Shown: positions 30,315 through 41,930, counted from the stretch's first letter. The stretch: DNA of 64,000 bases from Cristatella mucedo (GCA_009760855.2 WPIO01000050.1:2294501-2358500); one strand, 5' to 3'. Notes: a model not told the origin generated them from the sequence alone. Made by a program: numbers and translations.

Positions 30315-33300
30315 ATGTATGTATCTCCGTCTGTAACTCCACAAAGTCATAAAGACCACGTGGGTGTTACGCAGGAGAGTTTTGTATAGCGCACTCACAG
30401 CCTAAGCGGCTTTCGGTACACATTCGCTAGTCAACAGACTTCGTCTCATGCAACCAAGAGAAAGTGGGAATCATAGCAAAGTCAGGAGAGCAGTTGAGGT
30501 AGTGAGTAGTATTGAAGTAGCAGTTCAGGACCGCTGAAAAAGATGAATCGTAGTCGGCAGTAGGAGAGTAGTCGTCGTTACGTAAGAATTGTGGAAGCGA
30601 GTTCCAAAGTCCAGGACCTGCGTAGCTAAGGTTCTGTCGCCAACGGTCTTTAAGTTGAGGAATGGGACAGCTAATTTATCGTCACCACAGGACCTGAGGG
30701 CGCAAACAGGTTGAAACTGATGCAGCAGTTCAGCTAGGTACGAAGGAGCCACGCCGTTGCGGGCCTTGTGGGTCAGCGTAAGAACTTTGCTCTGCATCCG
30801 TTGCTCAACCGGCATCCATCCTAGCTCTTTTAGCAAAGGAGACACGTGCACAAACCGCTGGGACTTGAAGACTTGCCTTCCAGCCATATTCAGAGTCAGC
30901 TGCAATGGCCTGATAGGTTTCTTTGGAAGCCCAGCCAACAGGGAATCGCAACGATCAAGCCGATACAGAACTAAGGAGCTAGTTACATTTTTTAAAAGCA
31001 ACTGTGAGAGACGGCTCCAAATCTTGGATAGAGATCGGATGTGACGGCTAGCTGCAGAAGCAGTCTTCTAAATGAAGCTTTTAAAATTGAGGCAGCTGTC
31101 GAAAACAACACCTACATTTCGAGCACGTGGTGATGGTCGCAAAACAGCATAACATATTAGAAGAGCAAAGCCTTTTAATCCAGCCAAAGGCTTAGGGGGT
31201 CCTATGAGCAGTAGTTCGGTTTTATCGTCGTTTATTTTAAAAAGTTTACCGACATCCAGGATCAAATATCGGCAAGGCCAGCATTCAATTTTTCAGTTGC
31301 TGCAGCATATTCTGACGGTTTGAATGACAAATATAACTGAGTATTGTCAGCATAAAAGTGATATCCTATTCCATGGTCCTTAATCAATTTTCCCAGAGGT
31401 TGTGTATAAATGGAGAACAGCAAGGGACCAATTACACACCCTTGAGGGACTCCACAAGTGACCCTTCTTGTGTGTGAGACGTGACCACCACACGACACGG
31501 ATTGAACACGACCTGAAAAATTTTATTTAAACCACGCCAGTGCTTTGTCTGCCAGACCTATCGTTGTTCTCAATCGTTCAAGCAGAACATCGTTGTCAAT
31601 GGTGTCGAAGGCAGCAGACAGATCTAGGAGAGCTAGGGTAGTGACATTCCCGTCAAAGCTGCCACGTAGAATATAATAATAATAATAATATTGCACTTGA
31701 TAAAGCGCCCTCAGAGAACTTAATCTCTTTCTAGGCGCTTTACATTTGCTGCAAAGTGATACGCAATAGAATAGTAAGTAAAATCATGCTTGAAAAACAA
31801 ACAAAATGAATATGAATGTCATTGTTAACACGGATGAGAGCAGTTTCAGTGGAGTGCTGCCCCTTAAATCCTGATTGAAGTGTTTCTGACATTTCATTCT
31901 TTTAAATACGTTCAACTAGCTGCTTAGTAACAATTTTTTTCAAGAATCTTAGACAAGAAAGGAAGAAGGGAAACGGCGATAGTTTGCAAGGACCTCTGTA
32001 TCTGATCCAGGCTTTTTAAGAATGAGTTTAACGATTTCCAATTTGAAGGACTTGGGGATGACCCCTTTTCCCAAAGAAGCATTACAATCTTGGTTATGGC
32101 AGGACTAAGTTGGTCTGCCAGTGAAGACCACAGAGATGAAGGTATAGGGTCTTCAGGAGGTTTTGCTCTTTTTGCTAGACCTTATTAAGGTAGCCATATC
32201 ACAGGCAGAAACATAGAACATGTTTTGGAAGGTCACAGGTAGAGGAACGGCGATTGCTTTGGTCGGAGGGGGCTTAACGGAGGCACGAATGTGCACAATT
32301 TTTTCAGTAAAGAACGCTGAAAACTTTTCTGCTGAACCCTTGATATCTGGGGAGTCAGACCTCACAGCATTGGCCAGTAAATGGTTTACTGTCCTTTAAG
32401 TCTGTTGATTGTCCGACTGGCAGGAATTCAGCTTTCTAATGAAAAAAGAAGCCCTGGTTTTTTAAGCTTTCGGGTGTAAACTCGAACGAAGTCTTTGAAA
32501 TTGACTAGATCTCCATCAGACCCTGATTTCTTGTAACGGCGTTCAAGCCTGCGCTTAACCCGGCTCATCTTTAGGAGTTTTTTGTAAATTGAAAGGAATC
32601 TCCACGACTTTGAAAACGGATAGAACAAACGGGAGCATTCTTGTTAAGAGCACTCCTGAGTGGCATGTTCTTTGCATCAGTGAGTGTATCGAGGCTGCCG
32701 GTCGAGTCTAAATGCAGATCAAAAAGACCTGCATCACAAACAGATTTCAAAAACTTGTCCAAATCAATGCTTTGTAAGTTACGTCGTTAGACTAATTCGA
32801 CATTGCCCTGTACGTACGAGGGAACAGGAACAGTAAACGAGACCGAACGATGATCTGAGAAAGTCAGTGGGCACACCACAAGGTCCGTGGGGAGGACATC
32901 CTTAGCGTTCAAGAGATCTAGAATGTGGCCACCGACGTGGGTGCTATGATTAACGTGTTGAGCAAAACCCAAATTCTCCAAACAGTCAAGAAATGAGCGA
33001 ACCTGGCTGTTGCTAGGGTTGTCAACGTGAATATTGAAGTCTCCTACAATCAGTAACGGCCTGTCACACACAAATATTTTAGCGAGGAACTCTAAAAACT
33101 CCTTCATAAACAAGTTTAGACTGCCAGAAGAAGGCTGGTATATCACAACAGTGAGAGGCATTGTCTTTGATGAAGACCTGATTGCAACAGATTCAAACGA
33201 TGGCCCATGCGAGAAACTGCACATTTTATAGCCAAACGATTCGCGAACAACAATTGCAACCCAGCCACCAACCTTGTCAAAACCCCACGGACTGATAGAA

Positions 33301-33910
33301 TGAGAACCCGGGTGGAGTGATCTCATAAATACAGCTACTGGAACAAGGCGCCATCCAAGTTTCGGTAAGCAGAAATGCATCTAGCTTCTCCCCCGGACCA
33401 CCTGATCGCGGATGAGTAACCCCTTGGTTTTTAGCAAACGCACATTTAGTGGGCGGAATTTAACAGGCTGTCCATTAACTGGGCGACGGCGATGAAGTGG
33501 CTCGTATTCTCCTCCGTTTGCGTCCGGCCCGGCCCGGCCCGGCGGACGGGGGCCCTTCGAATTTGAATTGGACCTTGTTAACGGCCGTCGGACGACGTTT
33601 CACAACGTACTGGGCAACGGCGGGCGGGCCACTACCGCAACAAGTATTATTCAGTGTTTTAAACTTACGAGTATTAGGTTTGATAGCCGAGCTGTTGATA
33701 GTGCGAACGCAGGAAGGTTCTCACTTACCTAGATATCGACTAATGGCGACATCGCACCTTATGCTAAGCAGGTCCTGTTTTGTTTAGCATATCCGAAGAC
33801 AGATCATTAATAGTCACAGCAAAGAGTGCGGCGGAATACCCGAAGGTATTACGGAGAAATCAAATAAAGGTCCACACCAAGCTAGGAGTCGCCCGAGGTC
33901 GTTCTCTAGC
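30315..33910 (-). mobile_element. Full-length LINE-B inserted antisense (element B-inner)
   Basis: About 3.6 kb, from the 5' end at 33910 to the TACAT-type tail at 30315, flanked by a 6-bp duplication ACTGCT (30309-30314, 33911-33916). Endonuclease frame 32787-33380 (LLIVGDFNIHVDNPSNSQVR, VGGHILDLLNAKD, FSDHR). RT frame 31262-31498 (GVPQGCVIGPLLF, YHFYADNTQLYLSF) has Asn for the second catalytic Asp. C-terminal pieces lie at 30525-31001. Several frame breaks. A short LINE-A tail is inserted at 31676-31812. Confidence 0.92.
31676..31812 (-). mobile_element. Short LINE-A tail inside LINE-B
   Basis: Only the last 135 bp or so of LINE-A: (ATT)n, the hairpin and ttgtttgtttttcaagca (complement). 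The LINE-B sequence cgtagaat...gaatgtca is split, with GAAT on both sides as a short target duplication. Confidence 0.9.
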
Positions 33911-36176
33911 ACTGCTCCTGCTCCCTTGTACGTACAGGGTAACGTTGAACTTGTCAAGTGACGTAACTTACAAAGCATTGACATGGACAAGTTTTTGAAA
34001 TCTGTTTGTGGTGTTCGTCTTCTTGATCTGCATTCAGAATAGGCCGGCTGCCTCGATACCCTCACCGATGCTGTGAACATGAAACACAGGAGTGCTCTTG
34101 ACAAGCATGCTCCCTTTCATTCTATCGGCGTACAAAGTCGTGGAGATTTATTTCACTTTACAAAAAAGTCGTAAAGATGTGCCGGGCCAAGCGCAGGCTT
34201 GAACTTCTTTTCTAGCGATCGGGGCCTGATGCAGATCTAGTAAATTTCAAAGACTTCTTTCGAGTTTAAACCAGGAAGCTTAAAAAACCAGAGCTTTTTC
34301 ATTCGAAAGCTGAATTCCGGCCAGTCGGACCCTAAACAGATTTAAAGGACAGTAAACTATTTACTGGCCAAAGCGGAGAGGTGTGACTACCCAGATATTA
34401 CGGGCTCAGCAGAAAAGTTTTCAGACTTCTTTACGGATAAAATCATACGAGTCTCCATAAAGCATCCGCCGAATAAAGCAATTGCAGTAACACAACCTGT
34501 GACCTTCCTTAAAAGGTTTACAGAGGTTTCTGAATGCGATGTGGCTACCTTAATAATGTCTAGCAAAAAGAACTCGTCTCCTGAAGACCCTATACCTTCA
34601 TCTCTGTGGTCTTCACTGGCAGACCAACTTAGCCCTGCCATAACCAAGATTTTTAATGCTTCTTTGGGAAAAGGGGTGGTCCCACTTCCTTCAAATTGGC
34701 AATCGTTAGACCCGTACTTAAAAAGCCTGGATTAGATAATGAGATAAAAATAATTGCAAACTAACGCCCAGTTTCCCTTCTTCCTTCCTCGTCATAGATT
34801 CTTGAAAAAATTAGTGCTAAACCGCTGGTTGAACATATTGAAAGGAATAAAATTTCAGAAGCATTTCAATCAGGCTTCAAGAGACAGGCACTCCACTGAC
34901 TCTGCTCTCCTCCGTGTTATCAGTGACATTCTACGTGGCAATTTCGACGGGAATGTCACTGCCCTAGCTTCGCTAGATCTCTCTGCGGCCTTCGACACCA
35001 TTGATCATGATGTTCTACTTGAATGATTGAGAACAACGATCGGTCTGGCAGACGAAGCACTGGCGTGGTTTAAATCATACTCGTCTGATCGTGTTCAATC
35101 CGTGTAGTGTCGGGTTCAGGTCTCACACACGAGACGAGGCACCTGTGGAGTCCCTCAAGGGCCTGTACTCGGTCCCTAGCTGTTCTCCATTTATACTCAA
35201 CCTCTGGGAAAAGTGATTAAGTACCGTGACATAGGATATCACTTTTATGCTGACGATACGCAGCTAAACTCGTCATTAAAACTATCGGAATCTGCTGTAG
35301 CAACTGAGAAACTGAATGCTTGCATTGCTGACATTCGATTTTGGATGTCAGATTTTGGATGTCGGAAAACTTCTTGAAACTAAATGACAATAAAACTGAA
35401 CTACTGCTCATAGGACACCCTAAGCGTGTGACTGGATGAAAAGGCTTTGCTCTTCAAATAGGTGATGCTGTTGTACGACCATCACCACGTGCTAGAAATA
35501 TAGGTGTCGTTTTCGAAAGCTGCCTCAATTTTAAAAGCTTCATTCAGAAGACTAATTTTAGAGCTAGCCATCACGTCCGATCCCCATCCAAGATTAGGAG
35601 CTGTCTTCCACAGTGGCTTGCAAAAAGTTTAACTAGCTCTTTAGTTCTGTCTCGGCTTGATTATTGTAATTCCCTCTTGGTTGGGCTACCAAAGAAATCA
35701 ACTAGGCCACTGCAGTTGACTATGAATATGGCTGCAAGGCTAGTCTTCACGTCCAAGAGGTTTGACCACGTGTCTCTTTTGCTGAAAGAGCTAGGATAGA
35801 TGCCGATTGTTGATGCGGATATAGAGCAAAGTTCTTACGTTGACCCACTGGTCCCGCCACAGCCTAGCTCCTCCTTACCTAACTGAACTGTGTCACCGGC
35901 TGCCGACTATGGCTAATCTTTTCCAGCGGTCCTGAGCTGCTACTTCCATGCTACTCACTACCTCAACTGCTCTCCTGACTCTGCTATGCTTTCCACTTTC
36001 TCTTTGTTGCGTGAGACAAAGTCTGTTGGCTAGCGAATGCGTACCGAAAGCCGCTTAGGCTGTGAGTGCGCTATACAAAACTCTCCTGCGTAACACCCAC
36101 ATGGTCTTTATGACTTTGTTGAGTTACAGACGGAGATACATTACATTACATTACCGATACATTACATTACATTACC
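33911..36176 (+). mobile_element. LINE-B 3' half (element B-outer)
   Basis: Continues the element at 29243-30314 exactly after removal of B-inner. Linker at 34499-34735 (SSKKNSSPEDPIPSSLWSSL), RT from 34754 (HSTDSALLRVISDIL, ASLDLSAAFDTIDHDVLLE), YHFYADDTQLN near 35240. The 3' end is at about 36130 with (ACATT)n to 36176. In-frame stops and frameshifts make it dead. Confidence 0.9.
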
Positions 36177-36290
36177 CTCTCTTTAGCCGATGTGATTGCC
36201 AAGCACAATCTATGCTTTCACTTCTATAAGGTTTAAACTTAGCTGTACCTTCGCTTTGGTGCCCTGCCTAGCTGGTAAGCCTGGCCTCGT
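36177..36290 (+). mobile_element. LINE-A fragment, divergent subtype
   Basis: LINE-A RT segment (gatgtgattgccaagcacaa) that runs into tgcctagctggtaagcctgg. The same unusual continuation is at 59205-59235, so both belong to one LINE-A subtype or derive from one parent. Confidence 0.7.
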
Positions 36291-37935
36291 GTCGGGTAAG
36301 GATTCCATGTCACACCTTTCGAGGTGAAATGCTCAAATTTTACCTCGAGCTCTTTTTATGTTTTGGCCTTTTCATAAGTCAGAAACTGGTTAAGCTTTGG
36401 TAGCATGACGTCTCTAGGACTCTCCAGTCTCTGCCTGTCACCGACTTTGTTGCGTGCTACGTTTCTGCTGTATTTCAGCTGATTGTGGCATGAGTGGCTT
36501 CACGTGTTGCTCCTTTTCCTCATCATTGTCTGCAAGAGGTAGGCTTATGTTATATTTAGGCTCATATTGTGCTTTCTGTGCTCCTTTTTGCTCGCACTAA
36601 ATTGCCGCGAAAAGCCGCCGGTACGCAACGGCGGGCGGAAACCACGGGTTTTTATGTCCGTTAGTTTGCATCGGTAAAAAACCACAACAAATATGCTTTG
36701 AAATGTGGGCCTGAGTTTGCCCTCCACCCTAGTTGGTGAGCCTGCCTACTGACTGCCAAGTCTAGAGTTCTTAGTCCAACGAGCAAAAACCTGCATTGCA
36801 GGAAAAACAGTGGCTAATTTTTAAATATTATTAGATAATTTTTTAAAACGCTATACATCTAAATTTAAGAAACTTAATTTTTAGCAAAGGGTAGCAAATC
36901 AGCATTTATTCTTATAAACGGAACGTACTGACGAGGTGGCTCTCTTTAAATTTACATTAACTACATGGTGAACCCTCGTGAAGAATCGCGAGCAGGTTTG
37001 TCTATGCAGGTCCGTCGCGTACGGAAGCCAGCGCAGCAAGGCATGTTAAATTTTAACTAAGAGAGTGCCAGCTGCGGACGAATGTGCATATTAGACGGAC
37101 TTTTTTTCCTTTTTTGGCACGATATTAATCATTGCCGTATTATCGCACTGGTAATACAAACCGCACTAATGACAGAATGCAAGCATGCAAAATACACAGT
37201 TACTTCGGATGTTCTGAAAGTTGAACTCCTTTGGAGCTCTCTGAGATATTATTGCCTCTAGCTCAGGGGCCTTCGAAAGACTGTGTAGTTAGACATGAAG
37301 GTTTACCGTTGTAATCTCTTTGCGGCTTCCGTTTCCGCTTGCAAGACTCAAGCTGTACAGCCAAATTATAGAGGTTGATACAGTATGCACGTACATGTCT
37401 ATTAGCTGAATTCAATTCTAAGAAATTCACACGGTCTGTAAACGGAAAGGAAAAATTAAACATGTAAACAAAGACATTCGCAACTGCAGCATACGTATGC
37501 GTGCACAGGACATATCGCGTGGACGAAGCGTACACTGTGAGCATAAAGACCGTTTCGGGGTAAGCGTACGAGCGGTGTTTAGAGCTACAGATGCCTGTAC
37601 ATGCATGCGCACAAGCGTCTTCCTAGGCGGCACTAGCGTACCCACCTCTGACAAGCAGTTGCGCTACGTTTCGCCTCGTTCGTCTGCGTCCCTTCGGCTG
37701 CTTCCGTCGGCTCTTTCTCCCGTCGAGCCACCTACCTCGAGCGGCCATTTTACCTGCCTCCAGCGCCCCCTACCGGCGACTGCTTTCAAACGTTTTTCTC
37801 GCGGGTGCTTGACTCATCCCGAGAGTACAAAACGGCATTTTTGAACGGTTCCGTCAGCTACGTGGTGGAATGCGGCGGGATCACTTTCTTCGATGAACGT
37901 TGCGGCTGTGACAATCCAGTTGTCCTAAAATAGGC
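36290..37935. other. Non-coding stretch, no recognised gene
   Basis: AT-rich to about 37260, then GC-rich from about 37500 with a YY1-like cggccattttacctgcc near 37745. Short open frames (37263-37544, 37427-37654, 37497-37844) overlap on both strands and none has a recognisable motif. Confidence 0.4.
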
Positions 37936-37939
37936 GGCG

Positions 37940-38022
37940 TCACAAATGTAAAGCGCCTAGAGAGAGATTGAGTTCTCTGAGTGCGCTTTATCAAGTGCAT
38001 TATTATTATTATTATAATTATC
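37940..38022 (+). mobile_element. Solo LINE-A tail (about 80 bp)
   Basis: Extremely 5'-truncated insertion: aaatgtaaagcgcctagag, hairpin, (ATT)n. TCAC occurs on both sides. It sits in GC-rich sequence. Confidence 0.88.
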
Positions 38023-38399
38023 ACTCCGTCTGAATCCGCTACTGCGGAGCAAGTCAATCGGCTAATTCTCAAGCTCTGCCTTTATGCTTACGAGCTCGAC
38101 TTCTCGCCCCTTCACCTACACCTCAGCTGTCGCGTATAACGCCGCGGTGTTCTGCGCGACCGTCAACCTGCCAGTCCCGCGAGTCCAACCCATAGCTTCT
38201 AGCCAGGCGGGCATAGGGTGGGTGACCTTGAGCAAACCCGCAGAAACCGAGTCGCTGTCTGACACTGCAGAGTGAGGCGGTAGGGGGGGACCTTGCCATT
38301 CGCTGTATAAAACAGTTTGGGGCGGTTTTATTCTATTTTTGAAGGTCGATCTTGACGCCTGCCGCCTACTGAAAGAAATACCAAAAATTCACCAGACAA

Positions 38400-39130
38400 T
38401 AGTTCCACTGCTCGCGATGGCCGCTGTCGCTTCCCACCAGTCAGTAAAGTGCAGCACCGCCTTCGTACTTGCAAAACGGCCGCAGCAGCATTTCAAAGCG
38501 CGGCTAGTTTTAGAGACGACCTCGAAGCGGTGGTAGCAGCGGTGACGGTCGAGCTCTGCGGTTGTGCACGGCTGCCGCGACCGACGCGGTGGTCTGTCCA
38601 CTCGCGAGCCTACGGAGCATCCGCGGCGGACGCGGGGCACGCACCGGGAGTTGCGCGCCCCTGCACCGGGAGTTGCGCGCCCCTGCAGAGAGCCGCTTGT
38701 GCGAGGCGCCGAGCTTGTTAGCAAGTGTTTGCTACCCGCAGCAGGTGCCGCTGTGCTCGACGTTCGCGCCTGCAGTAAACTGCGGAGCAGTCAACCCGTG
38801 TAAGGTGTGCTGGCCACCCGTGTGCTGGCCACCTCTCCGGGTCGCTTGACGCCAGGAAGCCTGCAGCCAACAAGCAGGTGCATTGTGTTGTTTGACATTC
38901 TCCAAGCGGCAGGTATGAGAAACCACACAGAATGCCGAAGCGGGCTCAAAGGCAGTTATTCGCACAGACACGGCAGCGGGCCAGTATGCGGCTGCCCGCC
39001 CGGCGTAATCGACTTGACTCCCCGGGCATTTGCCGTCCCTTACTTATATACGTACCACTGTCATAAATTACAACAGGCCATTAGCCAATAACAGTGTCAT
39101 AATCTCAAATAGCCACATTCCCTCTTGATG
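38400..39130. other. GC-rich stretch with two short tandem duplications
   Basis: A 22-bp unit (caccgggagttgcgcgcccctg, two copies, about 38642-38685) and a 15-bp unit (gtgtgctggccaccc-like, two copies, about 38806-38835). Open frames exist on both strands because of the GC content. I do not assign a gene. Confidence 0.5.
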
Positions 39131-39815
39131 TCAGATCAAATGGGACAACAGCAAGCAACGCATTACAACAGCTGAATAAAAGTACATGCCGTCCTTAACT
39201 GCTTTCTCATCTAGCACGAGGCTAGATAACGGCCGCTCGGAGAAGGCAAGGGAAAGCACGGCCATTGCTAACTTGCCGGCTATGAACGGCACGAGCTTTG
39301 CTGCATTGCCGAGCCATACAGCTTTCCACCACGCCACAAGTGTCCAATGCTTTACCAGTCTCTGCCACCGCACGGGGCTTCCGGGTATTCGCCCTAACGC
39401 CGGCCGCTGTCTTCTGGACTGCAGCCGGTTTCGCCTCTCGAGTCGCCTGTGACGGCAGATGCCTCGATCCTCTGCTCCTGTATGACTGCGTTTAACCGCT
39501 CCGTCGGCCACTCATTGCGTCATTGACTTCGGTCTCTCGGAGTACACCTGTCGCGCCTCCTCGCCTGGAGTCTCGCTCACGTCTTCTGCTGACCCCTCGC
39601 GCGTCTCCGCCATCAGCAGTTCGGAAACCAAGGCGACCACAAAGTGCGCCACCATCTGTTGCTGCCACTCCTCGGTCTTCGCCTCGGACAGCTCGGCAAG
39701 CATCTCGTGTGCCTTCTTCACGAGCGTCTCGCCCACCTCCTTAGCCGACGCTTCACGAACGTCCGCCGACGCTAACGCTTCGGTGCCCGGCGCTAATACA
39801 GACCCGCTTGAAGGT
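39131..39815 (-). CDS. Candidate minus-strand coding segment, unrecognised, one in-frame TGA
   Basis: One frame runs about 228 codons with a single TGA at 39512-39514. The first part is acidic and helix-like (KKAHEMLAELSEAKTEEWQQ, QMVAHFVVALVSELLMAET, SAEDVSETPGEEARQVY). The part after TGA reads RLVKHWTLVAWWKAVWLGN and LAMAVLSLAFSERPL. The first part has a look-alike at the right window edge (LVAETHGVPAEDRVETPA), which argues against pure chance. Sequence is GC-rich and the opposite strand is also open and has a good donor at 39814, so coding is uncertain. Confidence 0.3.
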
Positions 39816-39831
39816 GAGTAAGAAATCCACG

Positions 39832-40235
39832 GACACTACTTCTCGCCGTTCTGTACTGGCTCCCAGTCAAGCGACGAATCGACTTCAAGCTTTTGTCACT
39901 CACTTTTAGGTTCCTCTATTCTTTGGCTCCACCTACCTATTAGATCTACTGCAACACCAGTCTAAGCAACGAACCACCAACTTTTCGGAATCAAACTGTT
40001 TACCTATACCTTGTACAAATCTCAAATCCTTTAGAGACCAGCCCCTTTAGTTCGTCTGCTCTCAAAGCCTGGAAATCTCTCTTAAAATGCGTCACGACAT
40101 CTCCTGACCTAACTGCATTTAAAACGAAACTATAAACGCACGTATTTATCATATAATTTAGTGGGTCCCAGTGATTCAACCTTTATACATTTATGCATGC
40201 CGATACTGTGCTTGCTGTAATAGCCAGCACCATCG
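39832..40235 (+). mobile_element. LINE-A 3' coding fragment
   Basis: Starts at ctcgccgttctgtactggct (LHWLPVKRRI region) and runs through the C-terminus to gtgggtcccagtgattcaac. Several frame breaks; the hairpin tail is lost. Confidence 0.8.
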
Positions 40236-40535
40236 TAATAGCCTAGAAAAATTTGATAGCGTCTCTGATCGATTAGCTAATTAATATGCAAGCACTACAT
40301 TACTTGCCCGCTGGCTGGCTACGCTTGATCTACTTAGAATGAAGCTGCATTTTTAGTGCCACGGTTCCGCTATAGCCCGCTCGCTTTTGCACAGTCTTGG
40401 TCAAACGCTCGATTCTCTCGGATTGATCGAACATCGCCAGGGCGATCAATGCTTGAGGTCTATTGACACTGCTCATCCGAGGATGACGACCTAGCGAAGG
40501 CACCGCCTGTGCGACGAGTGGTGCTGTCATCGGCT

Positions 40536-40720
40536 TGGTGAGCCGTGATGGCACACTGGGTAAGGCGGTTGCTTTCACGACCTCGGTCCCGAGGTCGTGG
40601 GTTCGATTCCTGCCATGGGCGATTCTTAATCGCCACCACAAGCGGTGTTGATAGCCATAAAGGCTCTTCTGTCGCTATTCAAAAAGAGGCTATTTAATCA
40701 GCTAGGATTTATTTATTACT
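40536..40720 (+). mobile_element. SINE-1 with 7-bp target duplication and an empty-site paralogue
   Basis: Head ggtgagccgtgatggcacac, B box gggttcgattcc, body gcggtgttgatagcc, end gaggctatttaatcagctag, T/A tail. ATCGGCT at 40529-40535 and 40721-40727. The uninterrupted site (gtcatcggctggaactca) is at 59901-59918. Confidence 0.95.
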
Positions 40721-40793
40721 ATCGGCTGGAACTCAGCGGCTGGAACTCAACTCGACGTCATATCGTGGAGGCCTCGTAGGACGGTCAGACTCG

Positions 40794-41058
40794 ATGTCAC
40801 CCGCCTGTAGTTTCCCGGGAGCTAGCGAGTGGCCCTTGAGACCGTCGGACGCGACGCGACCGTTCGGCGCTGGCACACGCAGTGAGGCCGCGGTCTCGCC
40901 AGCGGCACCGGTGCAGACTTCGCGGCAGCTGAGCTCGGCGGGTCTCGAGAAAGCGTCCTCCGAGGCAGCGAATAGCGAGCTCGCAGCCGAGTCGCTGCTC
41001 GAAAGGCTACACAGCCAAGCGCGGAATGAGCTCCACGGATCAGGGTGCACGCCTGCCG
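40794..41058 (+). CDS. Candidate exon in segment C, copy 1 (unrecognised)
   Basis: Open frame (MSPACSFPGASEWPLRPSDA, TSRQLSSAGLEKASSEAANS, ELAAESLLERLHSQARNELH) ending at a consensus donor CCG|GTAAGT in phase 1. Compared with the 59.8 kb copy the only length change is an in-frame 3-bp loss. Opposite-strand frames are also open in this GC-rich DNA. No known domain. Function unknown. Confidence 0.35.
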
Positions 41059-41091
41059 GTAAGTCACTGCTGCAAGTTTTGTGCTCTAGTG

Positions 41092-41276
41092 CAGCGGTTC
41101 TCAACCTGTGGGTCCAGAGCCCTTTGGGGGTAGAACAACCCTTTCACGAGGGTCGCCAAAGACCGTCGGTAAACACGCATTTCAACATTTTGCACACAGT
41201 AATTTTATGGTCGGGGGTCACCAAAAAATGGAGAACAATTAAAGGGTTGAGGCATTAGGAAGGTTGAGAGCCACTG
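41092..41276. mobile_element. SPIN-like non-autonomous hAT element, copy 1
   Basis: 185 bp with inverted ends CAGCGGTTCTCAACCT and AGGTTGAGAGCCACTG. Internal blocks ccctttgggggtagaac, ccctttcacgagggtcgcc, attttatggtcgggggtcac and ggcattaggaaggttgag match what I remember of SPIN (Space Invader) hAT MITEs. The left flank ctctagtg fits the TCTAGA-like target preference reported for SPIN. No clean 8-bp duplication remains. Confidence 0.8.
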
Positions 41277-41639
41277 AGTGTCACTAGTTGGACGCAGCGA
41301 AGCCGATCTTGTCCTTTTTCTCAAGATTTTTGCTGCACCCTGGAGCTCTGTGGATCCGGGTAGACGGCTACCGGTAAGTTGTAGTTGCCAGTTTCCTGCT
41401 TAAGTCGGACTAAATGGGTTTGACCAGTGTAGAAAATCTGAAATCTAATTGCCCATGAAAACAACCCTTCTCACCGGAAGGCTTTTACCGTATGGTAAAG
41501 CTGAGAGGAAACTTCTCAAAGGAAGTGAAACAGACACTACTGTTAAGGCAGAAATCTCATCAGAAAATAAAATGATATTGAGAAGCCGTAAAGAAGAATC
41601 TCAGATGCATCAAGTTCCCTGTTTCTCAAAACCTGGAAA

Positions 41640-41930
<291 letters not shown>

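Larger units (their letters stand above)
40240..41400. repeat. Duplicated segment C, copy 1
   Basis: Aligns with 59640-60590 at about 90% by eye in the same orientation. Contains a SINE-1 missing from copy 2, a GC-rich candidate exon and a SPIN-like hAT element. Both copies are preceded by a LINE-A 3' end, so the repeat may extend upstream to 39990 and 59250. Confidence 0.88.

Noticed and set aside
29243-33910. Twin-priming inversion of a single LINE-B
   Set aside because: Both opposite-facing parts contain the same 5' and endonuclease region, which twin priming does not create. The ACTGCT duplication shows a separate insertion.
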